From NCBI GenBank assembly GCA_003254905.1, contig QANU01058774.1:717-64716 (forward strand): a stretch of DNA of 64,000 bases, in the 5' to 3' direction. How positions within the stretch are numbered: position 1 is the first letter of the stretch; every line of letters begins with the position of its first letter. This document shows, one piece after another, positions 23,879 through 34,349 of the stretch. The notes beneath the pieces are model-generated. The model worked only from the letters and a program-made list of their open reading frames with translations, was not told the DNA's origin and did not search any database. Position numbers and translations under genes: made by a program. The DNA is from Nissolia schottii (taxonomy: Eukaryota > Streptophyta > Magnoliopsida > Fabales > Fabaceae).

Positions 23879-24053
23879 TTTAGACAATAAAAAGTGTCAC
23901 ATAGCAAATTACAGAATCCTAACAGATTTTTATCTCCTGGACGTTTCCAGGTACTCCTTTTTTTTTTCTCCCCCTCGTGATTACTCTGTATTTATGTCGA
24001 GTGCACCAGTGGAACACCTGATGCCATTTTTTTGCGGCCATGTTTCTGAAATG

Positions 24054-24059
24054 AATAAA
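24054..24059 (+). terminator. Polyadenylation signal AATAAA of the RING gene
   Basis: A canonical AATAAA lies 176 bases after the TAG at 23876-23878, followed by T-rich sequence. It is a plausible cleavage signal, but plant signals are loose. Confidence 0.4.
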
Positions 24060-24711
24060 AAGTATATATCTATATATATATTGTGTTGATTTGTGTTTTT
24101 TTTTTTTTTAATATATATTTCCTTTTGATTCTTGATTCGATCAAATCAGATTCTGCTATTTGTTGCTCTTAAATGAATTATGGGCATGCCTGCCCGATAT
24201 CAAACGAACCAATGCTTATTTGTCATGTAAAGTTGCATTTTCTGTTTTTAGCGTTTGGCGTGTAGGTTTCTTAATGAAGCGAACCGTGACAATGAGTAGA
24301 ATTTTTCATGACTACTGATGCCTTCACTCAGCTCTATCTGGAACTTTTTCCATGATAAACCCAGAAGTTATACTGTTTAAATTAGATGATATTTGTTTTA
24401 AAATGATACCCAAACACTTCGTTTTAAATGCCCGAAAAGGAAGTTGAGAAGTCATTTTTGAAAGCAAACTTTAAGCGACCGACCGAAAATAATCAGCACA
24501 AACTAGCTATATAAGGAAGCAGTTAGGCATTTACTAGACCACAATCCTAAACCCTAAAGCAGTTACATACTTTGCATAAAAAGAAAGCATTCGATATGTT
24601 CGCATCTTCCCCTAAAAAGAAGCAAAAACAAAAGAAACACGTAGAAACACGGACATAACACACAGCAACTAAGTACAATCTACACAACAGGCTTAGTCAA
24701 TTCTTGGGTCT

Positions 24712-25386
24712 TTATGAGGCATCATGGGCTACATAGTTGGTCACAGCTTTTGCCCCTTCAGCAATGGCATGCTTCCCAAGCTCACCAGGCAAAACCAGCT
24801 TCACTGCACCTTGGATCTCCCTCGATGACAATGTCATGTGCCCTGTGTACGTCTTCAGCTTTGAAGCCTCATCAGCCAGCCTCTCAAACATGTCATTCAT
24901 CAAGTTATTCAGAACAGTCATTGCCTGAGATGAAATCCCCAGGTCAGGGTGCACTTGCTTCAGCACTCTGTACACATATCTCTTGTACCCTTCTACGCTC
25001 CCCCTTCTCTTCTTCCTCCTCTTCCTCTCTTTACCCTCATTCCCTTCGTGGGTCTTAGCCTTCTTCACATGCTCTTTGGATTCTTCTTTTGGATATTGTG
25101 TTCCATCATTATTTGGAGTATCTTCTTGCTCTCCTTTGTTTTCAGTGGTGATAGTTGCAGTGGTTGCATCCTCTTTGACTTGAGGAGTCACTTCCTGAAC
25201 GGGAATGACCCTCACATTCTCTTGTCCAAGTGCACCAACTTCTTCTTCTTCACCTATCCGAGTATCTCTGTTTCCTCTGGTTAATCTTTTGCTGCTGCTT
25301 CCTACAGCAGAAACCTGCACAGTTTCTTGCACAACTTTCCTTGTGGACCTGACCACTACCTTCTCAGCTGCACGCTTTGGAGCCAT
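24712..25386 (-). CDS. Long-tailed histone H2B variant (H2B.S/H2B.8 type)
   Basis: An intronless gene for 224 residues starts at MAPKRAAEK; an in-frame start 39 bases upstream is possible but has no ATG advantage, because MAPK is the usual plant H2B opening. Residues 1-125 are an extended disordered tail of basic, acidic and Thr/Gln-rich stretches. The histone fold runs from about 130 ([20 protein letters not shown]) through [20 protein letters not shown] near 186-205. Canonical plant H2Bs have about 145 residues, so the tail is about 80 longer. The lysine ubiquitinated in canonical H2B (the AVTK motif) is replaced: the sequence reads [11 protein letters not shown], with Asn217. [13 protein letters not shown] replaces the canonical YNKKPTITSREIQ. 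Long-tailed H2B.S/H2B.8 proteins are known in angiosperm sperm and mature seeds; assignment to that class is by architecture. The gene is convergent with the RING gene. Confidence 0.85.
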   Translation of the reverse strand: MAPKRAAEKVVVRSTRKVVQETVQVSAVGSSSKRLTRGNRDTRIGEEEEVGALGQENVRVIPVQEVTPQVKEDATTATITTENKGEQEDTPNNDGTQYPKEESKEHVKKAKTHEGNEGKERKRRKKRRGSVEGYKRYVYRVLKQVHPDLGISSQAMTVLNNLMNDMFERLADEASKLKTYTGHMTLSSREIQGAVKLVLPGELGKHAIAEGAKAVTNYVAHDAS

Positions 25387-25482
25387 TCTTTCCCTCACTT
25401 TTTTATTTCCCAAGCTTCTTTGCAACGGTAGAAAGGGATATATTGGTAGATGAAGGAGGCAAATGAAGTATATTCATTGTGT

Positions 25483-25581
25483 TTTTTTATAAGCAGGCAA
25501 AGCAGGCTTGGGGTTACTCCTAGAAGTTGACGTGTGGGGTGCCACGTATCATGTGTACATGAATCATGTAGATACGTGGGG
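25483..25581 (-). promoter_or_regulatory. H2B variant promoter: TATA box and ACGT-core inverted repeat
   Basis: On the minus strand a TATAAAAAA box (25483-25491) lies about 100 bases upstream of the start codon. Further up are three ACGT cores: GACGTG (25529-25534), CCACGTATC (25542-25550) and GATACGTGG (25571-25579). The last two form a perfect 9-bp inverted repeat with a 20-base spacer. ACGTG cores bind bZIP factors such as the ABA/seed regulators, which would fit a seed-expressed H2B; that link is inference. Confidence 0.5.
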
Positions 25582-25619
25582 GGTTAAAAGCGAATGGTAA
25601 GTTCTGGTGGGTGATTGCA

Positions 25620-27049
25620 GGATGTGATACGCTGTTTATGTATGCCTGCCTTTGAATGTTCTAGTATGTATATTTCATTTTTCATTTTCTTCTCTATGCT
25701 CTTGTTTTGTATATTTTTTCCCCTTCAATTTTGCAAACCCCTGCTCTGTACACTATGCTTGCCAGCTTCTGCATGAGGTGTGGAATGTATGTGCTACACA
25801 GCCCTTTTGTTTAGTGAGTAATGTTACGTGTACACCACATCAAATTTTTGTGTGAGAGGAGAGACTTGGTATTTACATTAAAGGTGGTGTAACCACTATT
25901 TCTTTATGCTATTGATCCAATTATCATTAGAGAAGTTGTATGACAAGAATATTTTACATCGAGGGACAACATCACGCCAATAGAGTAGTATATTATTATA
26001 AGGCTATTGGCTGGTATGTTTTAGTGAGAATATTTGTAATTAATTAATTATATATCTTTTCTCAAATAAAAAGTTTAACAATATCACAAATCAATTAAAA
26101 CTTACATTGGAAAATTCTAATGTACAAAAGACATGATAATTTTATGCCATTGACACTCCTGAGAAAGCCGAGAATTTTATTTTAAAAGGTAAAGTGAGCA
26201 TTTTTACCATTTGATCGTTTAAGTAAAATTAAGTTTCATTATTTAATTGAATGATTTAATGATGAAAACATTTACTTTACTCTTTTTATTTTAGAGAATT
26301 TTTGCTTCAGTAGTACATAATTTTGGATAACCAAAGAGCACGAAAATCAGTTAGTGGTGACTGTTCTAACTTTGGTCAAAGGTCTCAAGCTACTGCATTA
26401 AACTTGGAAAGGAGAACTTTGCCATTGATAGAATAGAACCCTTTTTAGCTAAAGAAAGTACACAAATTTGCCTCTACATATCATACATATTGCAGCACTG
26501 GAAAGTGCATGCCGTGATCACTTCGTCGCACCATGTTATGCAAATTACATCTTGTGCAAAGTGGGGACCAGATAAACTATAAATTTCCACGCAAAATTGG
26601 CGAAATAGAAAATTCATCACTTGTAAATTTTTGAGAAAATTATATGCACGTTTTTACTAAGTACACTAACAATGCACAACACAACATAAAAGGGGTGATT
26701 TCTTACCCACATGATAAATACCCCCATCTTCTTACCTATAAATAATTTCATTTTTTTAGAGTAAAATATCAATCATTTTATTGCAAATTACACGTTTAAT
26801 AATTTACACTTTTAATATATTTTATCAAGAAATATGAGTTTAATTAATATGTACTGACAATGTAAAACCTTTTTTATACAGTAAATATAATGTAAGACAA
26901 TATTGCCCTTGTATAACAATTAAACACCAATAAGTATTAATTTGGTATATTTTACTTGCTTAAACATATTGAGTTTAACTATAGTCTATGTAAAGTTTTT
27001 TTTTTTACATTGTCATTTAATTAAATTTTTGTCACATGAATAAAAATAG
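25620..27049. other. No gene seen
   Basis: AT-rich intergenic DNA upstream of the H2B gene. A short inverted-repeat-like pair (GTTACGTGTACACC near 25823 and GGTGGTGTAACCAC near 25884) may be a MITE relic. Nothing else was recognised. Confidence 0.45.
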
Positions 27050-27890
27050 TTAACTCTTCCTCTCCATTTCCTACAATGTCATGCTTATAGAATAATTTAA
27101 TTGGATGACGGTGTAACATCAATTGATAATAATTAAACTCTAAACGTATCTGTATACTTCATAACAAATAAATTCAATTTCATAAACATTATTGTGAATT
27201 GCACTAACGTTCTTTTTGACTCTCCTCCCTCCCCATATTGCCTAAAAAATCATGCTTATAGAATAATTCAATTGGATAACAATGTAAAGTCAATGAATAA
27301 TAATTAAACTCTAAACGTATTTGTATACTTCATAACAAACAAATTCAGTTTCACCAACGTTATCGTGAACTGCACTAACGTTCTTTTTGACTCTCCTTCT
27401 CTACTGCCTAAAATATCATGTTTATAGAATAATTTAATTGGATGACAATATAGAGTCAATGGATAATAATTAAATTCTAAACGTATTTGTATACTTTAGA
27501 ACATACAAATTCAGTTTTATTAACGTTATTGTGAACTGCACTAACGTTCTTTTTGACTCTCCCTCTCCATTGCCTAAAAAGTCATGCTTATAAAATAATT
27601 TAATTAGTTGACAATATAAGTCAACGAATAATAATTAAACTCTAAACATATCTCTATATACTTCAAAATAGACAAATTCAATTTTATCAACGTTATTGTG
27701 AACTATATCGAGTTCCTTTTTACTCTCTTTCTCCTTTATAAAAAAGTCATGCTTATAGAATATTTTAATTAGATGACAATATAAAGTTAATGAATAATAA
27801 TTAAACTCTAAACGTATCTTTGTATAATTCACAACAAACAAATTCAGTTCTATCAACGTGGCGGGGAACTTCACTAAGGTTACTCGGTGA
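27050..27890. repeat. Tandem array, five copies of a ~167-bp unit
   Basis: The word CATGCTTATAGAATA (with small changes) begins at 27080, 27251, 27417, 27583 and 27748, giving spacings of 171, 166, 166 and 165 bases. Each unit also contains AATAATTAAACTCTAAACGTAT and CACTAACGTTCTTTTTGACTC in the same order. The last unit decays after about 27850. The unit length is in the range of plant satellites. No coding potential. Confidence 0.9.
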
Positions 27891-29265
27891 GTGAGGGTTT
27901 TGTGTTGTTCATGGTCACAACTCAAGGAGGGGCTGACACTATATATGATAAATGAATGAGCTGTGCCCAATTGAACGTTATATATGCTTTGAATGGAGTC
28001 AGCAATGCTTCTCTCTCGTTCACTTCCCCTCTCTACTAATTTGTTTTTTTACTTGTCTTATTGCCTTTTGTGTTTTTTGCTTTATTTATAACTCTTAATC
28101 TGTAAGAAACAATACAATTTCTTAAGCATCGGAGACCAGAGTGTTTAACTTAATTGAAACCAATACTTACCCTCTCATATTCCTCTTGGATTTTAATTTT
28201 TTATGCAAGCCATTCATTTCATTTTTTATGGAAATTGATCCATGTTTTCCTCTCTAAATTTATCCCTAATATATTTCATAAATAATAAATTTAAGCCTTG
28301 AGAGTTTTAATGTTAAATATTTAACATTCTATAGTTGCATTTTCTTAGATATATATTCGAGTGTCGCGAAGGAAAGGAATTTAATGAAAACAAAATGAGA
28401 TTATTAAGTAAATAATAGCTTCATTTCTTTTGGATATAAACAACTCTCTAAAATCTTCTTCAAGTTTTTGGAGAATGTAAAATGTTTATATTGTTGAAAG
28501 ATTACGTACATTAGTATTTTTTTACAATCATTTGAGAAAGTATTAAAAGAAAAAATGATTCGTTTAAAGGCCTTGCTCATTGTTTTTCATCCTCTCAACT
28601 CTCCTTCATCCAAATATATTCCAATTCTAGGAACGTTTTCTACTAACTTTTTTTTAGAAGAAGAAGAAGAAGTGCTCAATCCAATCCGAAAAACGGGAGG
28701 CAAACAAGGGTAAAAAAAGAACGGGTCCAGAATCTATGTAAAAGAGAAAACAAAAGACAAATCAATCACACATCAATCCTCCAAGTTAAGAAGATATATA
28801 TCCTTTATGATAAAGTCATCAAAAATAATAGTGATCAAACCACACATCAAACCCAGCCATGGTTACAATCTCTTTCGACAATGTCATCAAGGGAAGCGAC
28901 CGCACCGCAACAGGAATAATACGAACAACGTGAAAAGGAGAAAAGAGAAGCAATTTCAGCAACCAATTACAGAAACATATATAGCCTCCATGACTCAATC
29001 TTTAATCATTTATTTTATTTTTTCCACTCTCATGCATAAGGCACTACTAAATCTTAAAACAGGAACATTAGTCTTATACAACTAGAGAAACTTGAACAAT
29101 AAAATAACTTAAATCCTAATAATAAAATAAAGATTTGGATGATGACGATGATTAATTAGTTCATATGTGCGTGCGAGGCTATTCACCCACACATGCAGTT
29201 TACATATATGTGAAGAGAGAGAGAGAGAGGGAGAGCAAAGGTAACACACATAATTGAGAACTGAA
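27891..29265. other. Intergenic DNA and probable 3' UTR of the SMR gene
   Basis: No gene recognised. The last few hundred bases before 29265 are expected to hold the 3' UTR of the minus-strand SMR gene. A GA-repeat lies at 29214-29234. An open plus-strand frame at 28807-29085 has no recognisable domain. Confidence 0.45.
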
Positions 29266-29658
29266 TCATATGCTGCTTCTGCGCCTCTTGTTAGCCCTAG
29301 CAGCCTCCTCATCAAAGGATTTGAAGAACTTGTCAATCTCTTGAGCCAATTTCAACTCTTGAGAAGTGGGTGGTGTTGTTCTTGCCCTTTTCTGACCGTG
29401 ACAAGGGCAAGAACATGGTGTTGCTCTCTTCTTCTTCGGGGGAGGAGGGCACTTGGGAGGAGACGGTATCTTGTTGTTTGGCCATGTTGGGGTCTTGCAC
29501 CCGTCCGCTTCTGCTTCCTCCTCCTCCTCCTCCTCCTTTTTCTCTATGGCTGCCGCAGGAGGAGGAACAATCATCATCAGCTTCATCTCTTCTCCTAATT
29601 CCCTCTCAGCTTGTGAAGCAACATCTCCTTGCATCTCTCCCGACCAAGTAGCAGCCAT
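29266..29658 (-). CDS. SIAMESE-related (SMR) cyclin-dependent kinase inhibitor
   Basis: An intronless gene for 130 residues. The SIM/SMR signature is present: CKTPTWPNNKIPSPPKC, then PPPPKKKR (residues 54-78), and near the C-terminus the short helical motif AQEIDKFFKSFDEE (106-119), followed by a basic end KRRRSSI. An acidic run (EEEEEEE, 42-48) precedes the signature. SMR proteins are nuclear inhibitors that bind CDK-cyclin complexes, stop mitosis and promote endoreduplication or stress-related arrest. Length and lack of introns fit the family. A long TA microsatellite lies just upstream of the start codon. Which SMR subgroup it belongs to cannot be decided here. Confidence 0.85.
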   Translation of the reverse strand: MAATWSGEMQGDVASQAERELGEEMKLMMIVPPPAAAIEKKEEEEEEEAEADGCKTPTWPNNKIPSPPKCPPPPKKKRATPCSCPCHGQKRARTTPPTSQELKLAQEIDKFFKSFDEEAARANKRRRSSI

Positions 29659-29697
29659 GGATCGATGTGTTCACTAGCAAAGAAAACACGTCAAAGA

Positions 29698-29712
29698 AAT
29701 ATATATATATAC

Positions 29713-29743
<31 letters not shown>

Positions 29744-29744
29744 C

Positions 29745-29775
<31 letters not shown>
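29698..29775. repeat. (TA)n microsatellite next to the SMR start
   Basis: TA units interrupted by CA steps, about 78 bases, beginning 40 bases upstream of the SMR start codon. It lies in the likely leader or core promoter and may vary in length between individuals. Confidence 0.9.
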
Positions 29776-30717
29776 TGCACTCAGAGTTCAGTTACTAGAA
29801 TATTGATCTGATGTGACTACTGACTTTGAGACAAAAATGAGTGGGGTGATCACAAAAACCATGATTCATCCAACAATAACCATGCATGGTTTTTAAAGAA
29901 AAAATATTTTGGTTATATTTCTCTGACCCTGCAGCGTTGCTCAACGTAAAATGTAAGATCGATCTGCTTAAAATTAAATTAAAGAAGAATGTGTTAGATA
30001 AGTGGGAATTTTTTTTTGCTATTCAATTAATTTGTACCTTTTTTTTGTTTGGTTTCTTCTTTTGCTGTTGGAAGACTTGGTCTCTCAACTCTTTTCAAGC
30101 TTGAATCTTGAAAGAATATGTATGTATGAGAGGCAGACTCTTGTGAGAGAATAAGCTGGTAAGAAAAGGGCACTCTTTTTACACAAGTTGATTCTTTTGG
30201 GATAACCCTTGTCATATATAAGTGAGTTTTTAGACTGTTAATAAATAATAAAAAATTATATTTGCAAATAAAAAAAAATTGTCTATATAATTTCATTAAT
30301 TCATATAACCTCCAATTTTAAAGCCAACTAAAATATTATTTGTTTGAATTTTATTGTTGCTATGACCATGCCAATTAACAATAACTTACTTGGTCAAATG
30401 AATATATTTCCTAGTGAAATTAATGAAACTTAACATAATTATAAATGATCAGTTTTTATGTATTGATAGTATAGAATTTTTTTATAATATCATTTAATTA
30501 TGTGTTGTTATACGAAAGATTTTGAAAATAATAAAACTAAGACTTAATCGCTTTTATTCATGTATTAACACGTGATTAGACGACATTTTATAAAAAGTAA
30601 CCCCTAATTATACTATAACACATAAATATAAATACATGCATTTGTATTTGCACACTTAATGAATATAATTAAAATAATAAGCCTATGGTGGGATTGTTGT
30701 GTATGCCAGTCAAGAAA
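29776..30717. other. SMR upstream region
   Basis: Presumed SMR promoter. CATGCATGG (29881-29889, containing an RY-like CATGCA) is visible. No other gene was seen; the T-rich frame at 29886-30104 is without support. Confidence 0.4.
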
Positions 30718-31350
30718 ACTGCTGAGTCTGAAAGATCAAAGCTGGACTACAACGGAAAGATTATAGGATAAGGAGTGTGCTTAGAAATTTGTTTCTACCT
30801 GATAAGATTTTAGAAATTTTTTCAACCCCAAGTTCTTAAGAGTTTTATATTAATATTATTCCATTCGGCTCAAAATAATTGTTACCTTTACTTTTTTTAC
30901 TTATATTTATAAATTAATGTATTCAGATAAAACGGTTTAGTTTGAAAGATCAAAGCTGGATTACAGTGGGAAGATTATAGGATAAGGAGTCTGCATAGAA
31001 ATGTGTTTTTATCTAGTAAGAGTCTAGAAATTTCCAACCCAAGTTCTTAAGAGTTTTATATTAATATTATTTTTTTAAAATTTAAAATAATTATTACTTT
31101 TACTTTTTTTTGAGTTATATTAATAAATTAATGTATTTGGATATAACTTTTTAATCTAAAAGATCAAAACTAAATTACAACAGAAAGATTATAAGATAAG
31201 GAGTGTACATAGAAATTTGATTTTATCTAATAAGAGTCTAGAAATTTCCAACCCCAAGTTCTTAACAGTTATGTTAGTATTACTCTCAGATCTAAAATAA
31301 TTATCATTTTTACTTTTAAGTATATTCACAAATTAATGTATTTAGATACA
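30718..31350. repeat. Tandem array, three copies of a 214-bp unit
   Basis: GAAAGATCAAAGCTGGA and its variant start at 30730, 30944 and 31158, exactly 214 bases apart. Each is followed by GGAAAGATTATAGGATAAGG-like words and by AAGTTCTTAAGAGTTTTATA, then ATTAATGTATT at the unit end. The copies are progressively diverged. No coding potential. Confidence 0.9.
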
Positions 31351-32524
31351 AATTATATTTGGATACGATTTATAAATGTACCTTAAAAGTGAAATTGTCA
31401 ATTATTTTGAACGAAAATGAGTGTTATACATTAGTTTTTATACAAGAAAAAAATCTAGGACTTCAAATGAAAAGAGAAAAAATATATTGAAGTAGAAGTA
31501 AAGTGGGCTTGATAGATTTTGATCCCATGATAAATAGAACTTAGTGTTACTTGAAATAAAGCTATAGTTTTTATAATTGACAAATTAAAGAAGGATTTAA
31601 AAGTAAATTGACAGATTAATGGAACAATATTTCCGTGAGATTAAAAATCAATGATTCAATCAATTGAAAATAAAAATAATTTCTTTCGACAAAAAGAAAA
31701 TTATAAAATGCATACTAGCTAGCTAGAAAAGCTTCAAGATGTAACAAGTCTTTAATATTTCAAGAAAAAAAAATATAAATGATTTATCCAAAACATAAGA
31801 TATACAAACTAGAATTATAAAACTATTAAGAAACTCTAATGGAAACTTAATCTATACAAGCTTCAGTTCCACTAGTACTGCATAGTGACTAAATAGATAC
31901 CTTTCCTTTTGTATTCTAGCAATAGTTTCCAATTAAACTACAAACGTTTTTACAATGTGGGGCACAGAAAAAATCTTCAGAAGAGATAAGATCTCATCAT
32001 AGTTTAGTGTTCGTAATCCTTTTTGGATTATAGCTAGCGACCTCCTGAAAATATTCAACAAGCCAGCAATGCTTTAGCAAAAAAGAAAACCAAAATTTGT
32101 TGTTTTCTTTGCTTAATCACTTTGGAAACTGGGAGGCTTCACCCTTCCGTTTCTTCTCAGACCGGTCTTCCTTTTAGTTGCTAGTCTCATTAATTTTTGA
32201 ATGATTAGCACAAATTGTTCTTAAGGTTTACTAAAATTGCATTCCACATTAAATTGCGTACAAAATTGTATTTTATCCCAATTTTTTTTTATTGTGACTA
32301 GTCACTAATAATTTGCTAGATTTCTGTTTTCTTTCATGTGTTTTCTGATTACAAACGTTTGTAAAGGAAGTAATAAAAACAATAAAATCTTGTTTCTTAT
32401 TTTAAAATTTTGTGAAAGAAACAGTAAACACATGAAATAAAAAGAGAAAACACAATTTTATTTTTTTCAATATTTTCACTAACCTAACAGAAAATTCAAG
32501 AAAATGAAGTAAAAATAGAAACTA
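31351..32524. other. No gene seen
   Basis: AT-rich DNA. A loose inverted relationship between 32330-32360 and 32400-32450 suggests another old MITE, but its ends are not clear. Confidence 0.4.
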
Positions 32525-32723
32525 GGGTTTGTTTGGTTTACGTTTCTGTTTCTTGTTTTCATACTGTTTTCTATTTTTTAGGATTTTGTGAAGAAAATTA
32601 GAAATGAAAATATGAAACCGGATATTTCAGTTTTCATTGTTTCTTTTACAAAATTATGATAAACAAGAAACAAACTGAAAAATATAATGAAAACAAAAAA
32701 TAGAATCACAAACCAAACAAAGC
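32525..32723. mobile_element. MITE-like element with GTTTGTTTGGTTT inverted repeats
   Basis: The left end GGGTTTGTTTGGTTTACG and the right end, read in reverse as GCTTTGTTTGGTTTGTG, form terminal inverted repeats on a body of about 200 bp. The body is itself partly self-complementary (TTTCTGTTTCTTGTTT against AAACAAGAAACAAAC). No coding capacity. A target-site duplication was not resolved. Confidence 0.5.
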
Positions 32724-33198
32724 TGACAAATCATTGGTGATCGGTCGTAACAAAAAATTGTTGTAGAGTATAATTTATCACATAATTAAATGAAACGTAA
32801 TTGTAACAAACTTCAAAATTGATTTGTGTTGATAATCTTAATTTTTTATATATCCGATCTGTAAATTGTAAGGCTTAATATACAAATATATAGATGTCCA
32901 TAATAAAAATGGAAAAGCTCATTAAACTTTATTTTGTTTAATATTTATATTATGAATTTATTATTATTATTTTCTAGAGCATCTAAAACCAACTCATCGG
33001 TGAAACCCACTATATCGCGAATAGAGGTTGTGCCACAAGAATGAGAGTAACATCATAAAAATTTAAATCAAATGAGTCAAGTGAGAAATTATAAGAATAA
33101 ATTAAACACTACATCTTAATTTAAAACTTAAGACAATAAGTCTAAGAGTCCTCTCATTTTATATATCTTCACTCAGTTAATCTTTAGCTGACTATGCA

Positions 33199-33426
33199 AT
33201 GAAATCCCAACACCTAACAACCGTGGCAATGGTATCATTCATAGTGTTGTTACTTTCTATCCCACATACATATTCCATGGAATTCCTGGTGAAAGCTAAA
33301 GCTTTATGATCTTGCATATTTCAAGAGGGCAAAAAACTTCCTAATACCTGTCAAGAGCCTTTCATAAAGCTAAAATGTAGTGAAGTTTACAAACTTTTGG
33401 CAAAAAAAATTAGGACTTTCATATAA
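33199..33426 (+). pseudogene. Small secreted Cys-rich peptide gene, broken
   Basis: An ATG at 33199 opens 36 codons with a typical signal peptide: MKSQHLTTVAM, a hydrophobic run VSFIVLLLSIP, then HTYS. A TGA follows at 33307. The same frame then runs on for 38 codons with three cysteines (SCIFQEGKK, NTCQEPF, LKCSEV) to a TAA at 33424. Just beyond, in another frame, SPCSYRCDLFG adds two more cysteines. This looks like a defensin-like peptide gene with one nonsense change and one frameshift. Alternatively the first 36 codons are a chance frame. The Cys spacing does not let me name a family. Confidence 0.4.
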
Positions 33427-33479
33427 GTCACCATGCTCGTATAGATGTGATTTATTTGGTTTCACCAGAAACATTTTTG

Positions 33480-34349
33480 TGTAAAATATACAAATCAAAT
33501 ATAAAATTTCATGCATGAAACAAATCTAATGTTATATATGCGTGTTTTTACAAGTACGGCATTCTTCAAAATAGATTAGATTGGATGCATTAATGTACCC
33601 AAAAATAAAAATTGGGTGCATAAGTCTCTCCAATGTTGTTTCTTTCATAAATATGAATTACTGCCCGTGACTTTATTTAAATTTAAGTAATTTATCTAAT
33701 TCTTTTTTTCCGTAGAGTCATTTTTAACTCTTGACTACGAGGAGTAATTATATAAGAATCGCTATATTAAAGAATTATTATCTTTCAATTAATTACAATT
33801 TGGTTTAAAAAAATTACTTGTATATTTGAATTAGTCCTGCTAAATTAAATTCATATAACTTTTTTTCTTGACTAACTCATATATAAAAATATAAATAAGT
33901 AAAAATGATTTTAAGGGCTCATCGCCTCTTGTGTCAAACATTGATTCAATGAACCTAGCTATAGCAAACCAAAGAATTATTATTTATCTTTTGGGTAACA
34001 AAGAAAAGCAATATTATATTAATTGGACCAATGCCATTCTATCTTCAAAAGCATCCTAAACATTTCACCTCAAATTTTTGTTCTTAAAATGAAGCTCACC
34101 AATAAGGATTACACACATTCAACTTCAAATAGGGATTGCAACTAGGAACGAGCTGAATTAAAATAAAAACCATGAGAGCAAACTAAACTGCATCATTCAT
34201 ATCATCATGAAAAAATTCATGAGATTATTCCAAAATATATCCAAGTTTTATTACATCAATTTCTACATCGACTTACTACCTACATTAGAGGAGCCCTACC
34301 AAGTCCTGCTTGCCCAGTTGAGTTTAGGCTGTAATTTCTTCTTGTCTTA
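33480..34349. other. No gene seen
   Basis: AT-rich intergenic DNA; the part next to 34349 probably contains the 3' UTR of the PLATZ gene. Confidence 0.45.

Noticed and set aside
24737..25284. Several plus-strand open frames opposite the H2B gene
   Set aside because: They are antisense shadows of the H2B coding frame, rich in Ser and Phe as expected from the complement of Lys/Glu codons.
29370..29677. Plus-strand Ser/Pro-rich frames opposite the SMR gene
   Set aside because: Antisense shadows of the acidic and proline runs of the SMR protein.
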